A stretch of DNA of 64,000 nt from Mucilaginibacter flavus (GTDB lineage: Bacteria; Bacteroidota; Bacteroidia; Sphingobacteriales; Sphingobacteriaceae), in assembly GCF_030409315.1 (NCBI RefSeq), contig NZ_JAUFPS010000097.1:1-64000 (forward strand), in the 5' to 3' direction. The notes below the pieces were generated by a model, which had not been told where the DNA came from, ran no database searches, and saw only the letters and a program-made list of their open reading frames with translations. A program made the position numbers and the translations under genes. How positions within the stretch are numbered: position 1 is the first letter of the stretch; every line of letters begins with the position of its first letter. Positions 61,430 to 64,000 of this stretch are shown piece after piece.

Positions 61430-61522
61430 AAAACGATAAACATCCTGGCTGTACTAAGTGCGTTGCTTTGCTATGGTGGTAAATCAGGCGTGTGCTGTAC
61501 AGTTCAGGATGTTTATCGTTTT
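61430..61522 (+). other. Long hairpin after the Cys-rich leader
   Basis: Perfect 18-bp arms AAAACGATAAACATCCTG (61430-61447) and CAGGATGTTTATCGTTTT (61505-61522), then a 6-bp inner stem CTGTAC/GTACAG and a 42-base loop. The 3' side runs into TTTTACAAGATAAAA, and a small hairpin TTTTCTTG-TAAA-CAAGAAAA overlaps the 5' arm. It could be a terminator, an attenuator structure or a dispersed repeat. Confidence 0.7.
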
Positions 61523-61564
61523 ACAAGATAAAAAAAATAATAAAAGGAGTCGTTTAAATAAATA

Positions 61565-61617
61565 TTCTACTAAATCTATAGGTTTTATTGTATATATCAT
61601 ATTTATTTGTATCTTTA
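61565..61617 (+). promoter_or_regulatory. Promoter with operator-like site for the riboswitch transcript
   Basis: TTG (61588-61590), 19 bases, TATCTTTA (61610-61617) form a standard Bacteroidota promoter. Directly upstream, TTCTACTAAATCTATAGG (61565-61582) aligns with the IscR-like operator at 59254 (about 19 of 25 positions over the extended site). Confidence 0.6.
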
Positions 61618-61647
61618 CAGCATTCTAATTAACCCCACCATTAATTA

Positions 61648-61767
61648 GTTGATTTATAAAGAATAAGGGAGAGGAAGTCTCGATGATCTTATAGCAACTT
61701 TTCAGTAGTCTGAAATAAGTGCTAAACTTTTTTCAGCAGCAATAACGCTGCTGAAATATAAATTAAC
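61648..61767 (+). promoter_or_regulatory. SAM-I-type riboswitch
   Basis: All core elements of the SAM-I clan are found in order. P1 is GTTGATTTATA (61648-61658) pairing with TATAAATTAAC (61757-61767). Then come the GGGAGAGG segment, the kink-turn GATGA (61682-61686), GCAAC (61694-61698), P3 TTCAG-TAGT-CTGAA, AAGTGCTAA (61717-61725) and P4 CAGCAGC-AATAAC-GCTGCTG. P2 and P3 are shorter and more AT-rich than usual. The next ORF starts 9 bases after P1, so ligand binding could hide its start. It lies directly upstream of a Cys/Met-containing leader and the TlpA genes. Identification is structural, by eye. Confidence 0.78.
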
Positions 61768-61775
61768 TAAAAGTC

Positions 61776-61865
61776 ATGAACGCATTAATCTATCAAGTGC
61801 CACAAGTACATCCTGCAACCATCAAACGATGTTGTTGTATGGCCCAGTACGCTTTCTGGTTTTAA
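61776..61865 (+). CDS. Leader peptide with CCCM run after the riboswitch
   Basis: A 29-codon ORF (ATG 61776, TAA 61863-61865) contains KRCCCMAQYAFWF at its end, with three TGT codons followed by ATG. It starts 9 bases after the riboswitch P1 stem. Between its stop and the TlpA gene lie imperfect inverted segments (CCGTCCTTAAG with CTTAACGG) and T runs that could serve as an attenuator. It may integrate Cys, Met and SAM levels. Confidence 0.6.
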   Translation: MNALIYQVPQVHPATIKRCCCMAQYAFWF

Positions 61866-61982
61866 CAGTTAGCCGTCCTTAAGTTTTTTTGCTGGTTTTT
61901 CAAGGGCTTTTTGAGCCTTAACGGATAATCTATGCCAAAATTTTTCATCTCATCAATTCACAATTACTAAACTAATACTACA

Positions 61983-63296
61983 ATGAAAATTTCAAATTAC
62001 TTAACCAAAGGAAGCTTGTTATCAGCAGGGTTACTACTTGTCAGCATCACAATTTTATCAGCTAATCCCAAGCCAAAGTTTATTAAAGAAGGTAAATGGC
62101 GGGGCGAGTTTACCGTAAGCGAATCAAAGGTACCATTCAATTTTGAGCTTAAAGGCAGGGATGCCGAACACGCGGTTTTTACGCTCATTAATGGTACCCG
62201 CCGGGATAATTTCCATGTCAAATCTATCGGCACCGATTCGGTATATATTAAAATGAATACCTACGATGCGGCACTGGTTGCCAAAATCGAGGATAATGGT
62301 TCGCTAAGCGGCGAATACCGCAGCCTGGTGCCGGGTTTTAGAGGTAACTCTTTACCTTTTACTGCCGAGTACGGTAAAACCTATCGTTTTGTAGAGCCCG
62401 GCAAAGATGTGGCACCCAAGGCCGATTTAACCGGTAAATGGGAAATAAAAACTTACAGCAAAGAAGCTGTTCCGGCATCTATAGCGCTGTTGAAACAAAA
62501 AGGCAACAAGCTTACTGGCGTAGTAATGACTGTAGTTGGCGATACTCGCGAACTGGAAGGCACCGTACAAGGTGATGAGTTTGCTTTAAGCGGCTTTACC
62601 GGCCCAAGTCCTTTTATTATTAAAGGTAAAATCAATGCCGATGGCTCCATCAGCGGCGAAGAAGGTTTCGGGATTTATAAAAATCTGAAATTTGATGCCG
62701 CCAAAAAAGCTGACGTAGAATTACCCGATCCTTATAAACTTACTTTTTTGAAGGAAGGCTATAAAAAACTTGATTTCTCATTCCCGGGCATTGATGGCAA
62801 GCAGGTTTCTTTAAGCGATGCCAAGTACAAAGGCAAAGTGGTTATTGTAGAAATAATTGGTACCTGGTGCCCTAACTGTACAGATCAAACGGTATTTCTT
62901 TCACCATGGTTCAATAAAAACCATAACCGTGGTGTAGAAGCTATCGCCCTTGGATTTGAGCAGAAAGACAGCCTGGAATATGCCAAATATACTTTAGGCA
63001 AGTTAAGGGATAAATATGCCATCAATTACGATATCGCTTTTGGCGGCCTGGCCGATAAAAAACTGGTATCGCAAAAACTGCCTGCACTTAACAAGTTCAT
63101 TGCTTTCCCCACTACCATTATCATTGATAGAAAAGGCGACGTAAGGGAAATTTATACAGGCTACACCGGCACCATAACCGGCAAATACCACGAAGATTAC
63201 GAAAAGAAATTCAACAAACTGCTGGATGAGCTAATTGCCGAGCCTGCAACAGAAACAGCCGCGGTTGTTGAACCAGCCGTTCGCCAGGGAAACTAA
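61983..63296 (+). CDS. TlpA-like thioredoxin-fold protein, first copy
   Basis: The 437-residue product has a signal peptide (residues 1-28). Residues about 30-255 form a beta-rich lipocalin-like region (WRGEFTVSESKVPFNFELKG, GKWEIKTYSKEAVPAS). A TlpA/redoxin domain (about 258-420) carries the CPNC active site in IIGTWCPNCTDQTVF and the cis-Pro loop FIAFPTTIIID. It probably works as a periplasmic disulfide reductase or resolvase, fed by the DsbD-like protein upstream. It is under the riboswitch and Cys/Met leader. A paralogue follows 31 bases later. Confidence 0.87.
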   Translation: MKISNYLTKGSLLSAGLLLVSITILSANPKPKFIKEGKWRGEFTVSESKVPFNFELKGRDAEHAVFTLINGTRRDNFHVKSIGTDSVYIKMNTYDAALVAKIEDNGSLSGEYRSLVPGFRGNSLPFTAEYGKTYRFVEPGKDVAPKADLTGKWEIKTYSKEAVPASIALLKQKGNKLTGVVMTVVGDTRELEGTVQGDEFALSGFTGPSPFIIKGKINADGSISGEEGFGIYKNLKFDAAKKADVELPDPYKLTFLKEGYKKLDFSFPGIDGKQVSLSDAKYKGKVVIVEIIGTWCPNCTDQTVFLSPWFNKNHNRGVEAIALGFEQKDSLEYAKYTLGKLRDKYAINYDIAFGGLADKKLVSQKLPALNKFIAFPTTIIIDRKGDVREIYTGYTGTITGKYHEDYEKKFNKLLDELIAEPATETAAVVEPAVRQGN

Positions 63297-63327
63297 ATTA
63301 ACTGCTCCTATAAATAATAATTTACAC

Positions 63328-64000
63328 ATGAAAACACTCAATTTAATTACATCATTCAAATGCCTGTCTGTAGGCTTGCTGTTTAGCGGTGCCGCGGCGT
63401 TGGCTGCAGACAAAAATCCGCCCGTAAAATTTATTAAAGAAGGTGTTTGGCGCGGCGTATTTAACGTGGCCGAAACCAAGGTTCCTTTTAATTTTGAACT
63501 GAAGGGCAAGGATGCCGAACATGCGGTATTCACGCTTATTAATGGTAGCCGCCGGGACAACTTTCATGTAAAACAGATAGGTAGGGATTCGGTATTCATT
63601 AAAATGAATACTTACGACGCGGCCCTGGTTGCCAAAGTAGAAGAAGATGGTACCCTGAGTGGCGAATACCGCAGCCTGGTACCGGGTTTCCGTGGCAACT
63701 CATTGCCTTTCACTGCCGAATATGGTAAAACCTACCGCTTTGTTGAACCGGGTAAAGATGTAGCGCCAACAGCTAATCTTACCGGTAAATGGGAACTTAA
63801 AGTTTACTCAAAAGACCAGGTGCCTAATAAAATAGCGGTGTTGAAGCAAACAGGCAACAAACTAACCGGTGTAATTATGCAGGTAACCGGCGATAGCCGC
63901 GAACTGGAAGGAACCGTACAGGGCGATGAATTTGAGTTGAGCGGTTTTACCGGCCCAAGCCCTAAAATTTACAAGGGCAAAATTAATGCTGATGGCACCC
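63328..64000 (+). CDS. TlpA-like thioredoxin-fold protein, second copy (partial)
   Basis: The gene starts at ATG 63328 and runs off the window. The visible 224 residues have a signal peptide (ending ALAAD). They are closely similar to the N-terminal beta-rich region of the preceding protein (FNVAETKVPFNFELKGKDAE, GEYRSLVPGFRGNSLPF), so the two arose by tandem duplication. The thioredoxin domain would lie beyond the edge. Confidence 0.85.
   Translation, partial: MKTLNLITSFKCLSVGLLFSGAAALAADKNPPVKFIKEGVWRGVFNVAETKVPFNFELKGKDAEHAVFTLINGSRRDNFHVKQIGRDSVFIKMNTYDAALVAKVEEDGTLSGEYRSLVPGFRGNSLPFTAEYGKTYRFVEPGKDVAPTANLTGKWELKVYSKDQVPNKIAVLKQTGNKLTGVIMQVTGDSRELEGTVQGDEFELSGFTGPSPKIYKGKINADGT

Overview
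The window comes from a Bacteroidota chromosome, most likely a Sphingobacteriaceae member close to Mucilaginibacter or Pedobacter. This rests on the gene set (GH9 and GH26 glycosidases, DUF1573, family 2A encapsulin, imuA-imuB-dnaE2), on promoters of the form TTG-N19-TAnnTTTG, and on abundant short palindromic and word-like intergenic repeats. The genus is an inference. The window opens in the 3' end of a 5S rRNA, so it lies just downstream of an rRNA operon.

Layout. 0.7-4.8 kb: a secreted GH9 glycosidase and a secreted AGE-family epimerase. 5-11 kb: the mutasome operon imuA-imuB-dnaE2, split by a palindromic element. 11-22 kb: housekeeping genes (aminotransferase, DUF1573, fused 2-oxoacid dehydrogenase E1, nitroreductase, two L,D-transpeptidases, GH26 mannanase-like enzyme, DinB-like protein, MFS carrier). 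22-31 kb: aromatic amino-acid synthesis, with pheA, DAHP synthase/chorismate mutase, aroA and aroC on one strand and aroB with an S4 protein nearby. The pheA operon is preceded by a complete attenuator with a Phe/Tyr-rich leader peptide. 30-34 kb: proline dehydrogenase, a DGPF/YCII protein with its ECF42-type sigma factor, and an OmpA-like lipoprotein. 34-41 kb: an outer-membrane barrel carrying a kinase-like domain, a stand-alone CHC2 zinc finger, an NlpC/P60 hydrolase and a Pif1-like helicase. 41.2-41.6 kb: a cluster of REP-like palindromes. 41.7-51.5 kb: a MarR regulator and an RND efflux operon with two tandem pump genes.

52-64 kb is the most unusual part and looks like a local sulfur/cysteine regulon. 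One operon encodes a family 2A encapsulin shell, its cysteine desulfurase cargo, a serine acetyltransferase and a cation/proton antiporter. Around it lie a phytanoyl-CoA-type dioxygenase, an SDR enzyme, a secreted protein with a putative Cys/His active site, a stand-alone DsbD N-domain and two tandem TlpA-like thioredoxin proteins. Five tiny ORFs with Cys codons (three ending in runs of Cys, four ending in TGC-TAA) sit upstream of or between these genes. Several promoters carry an IscR/Rrf2-like palindrome with core TCTACTAAA-N4-TAGACT. A SAM-I-type riboswitch precedes the last Cys-rich leader. I infer that transcription is controlled by an Rrf2-type regulator, and mRNA leaders by cysteine supply and SAM. 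The ribosome would then read cysteinyl-tRNA supply on the poly-Cys codons to set expression of sulfur storage and thiol-redox genes.

No tRNA gene, CRISPR array, transposase or prophage was seen.
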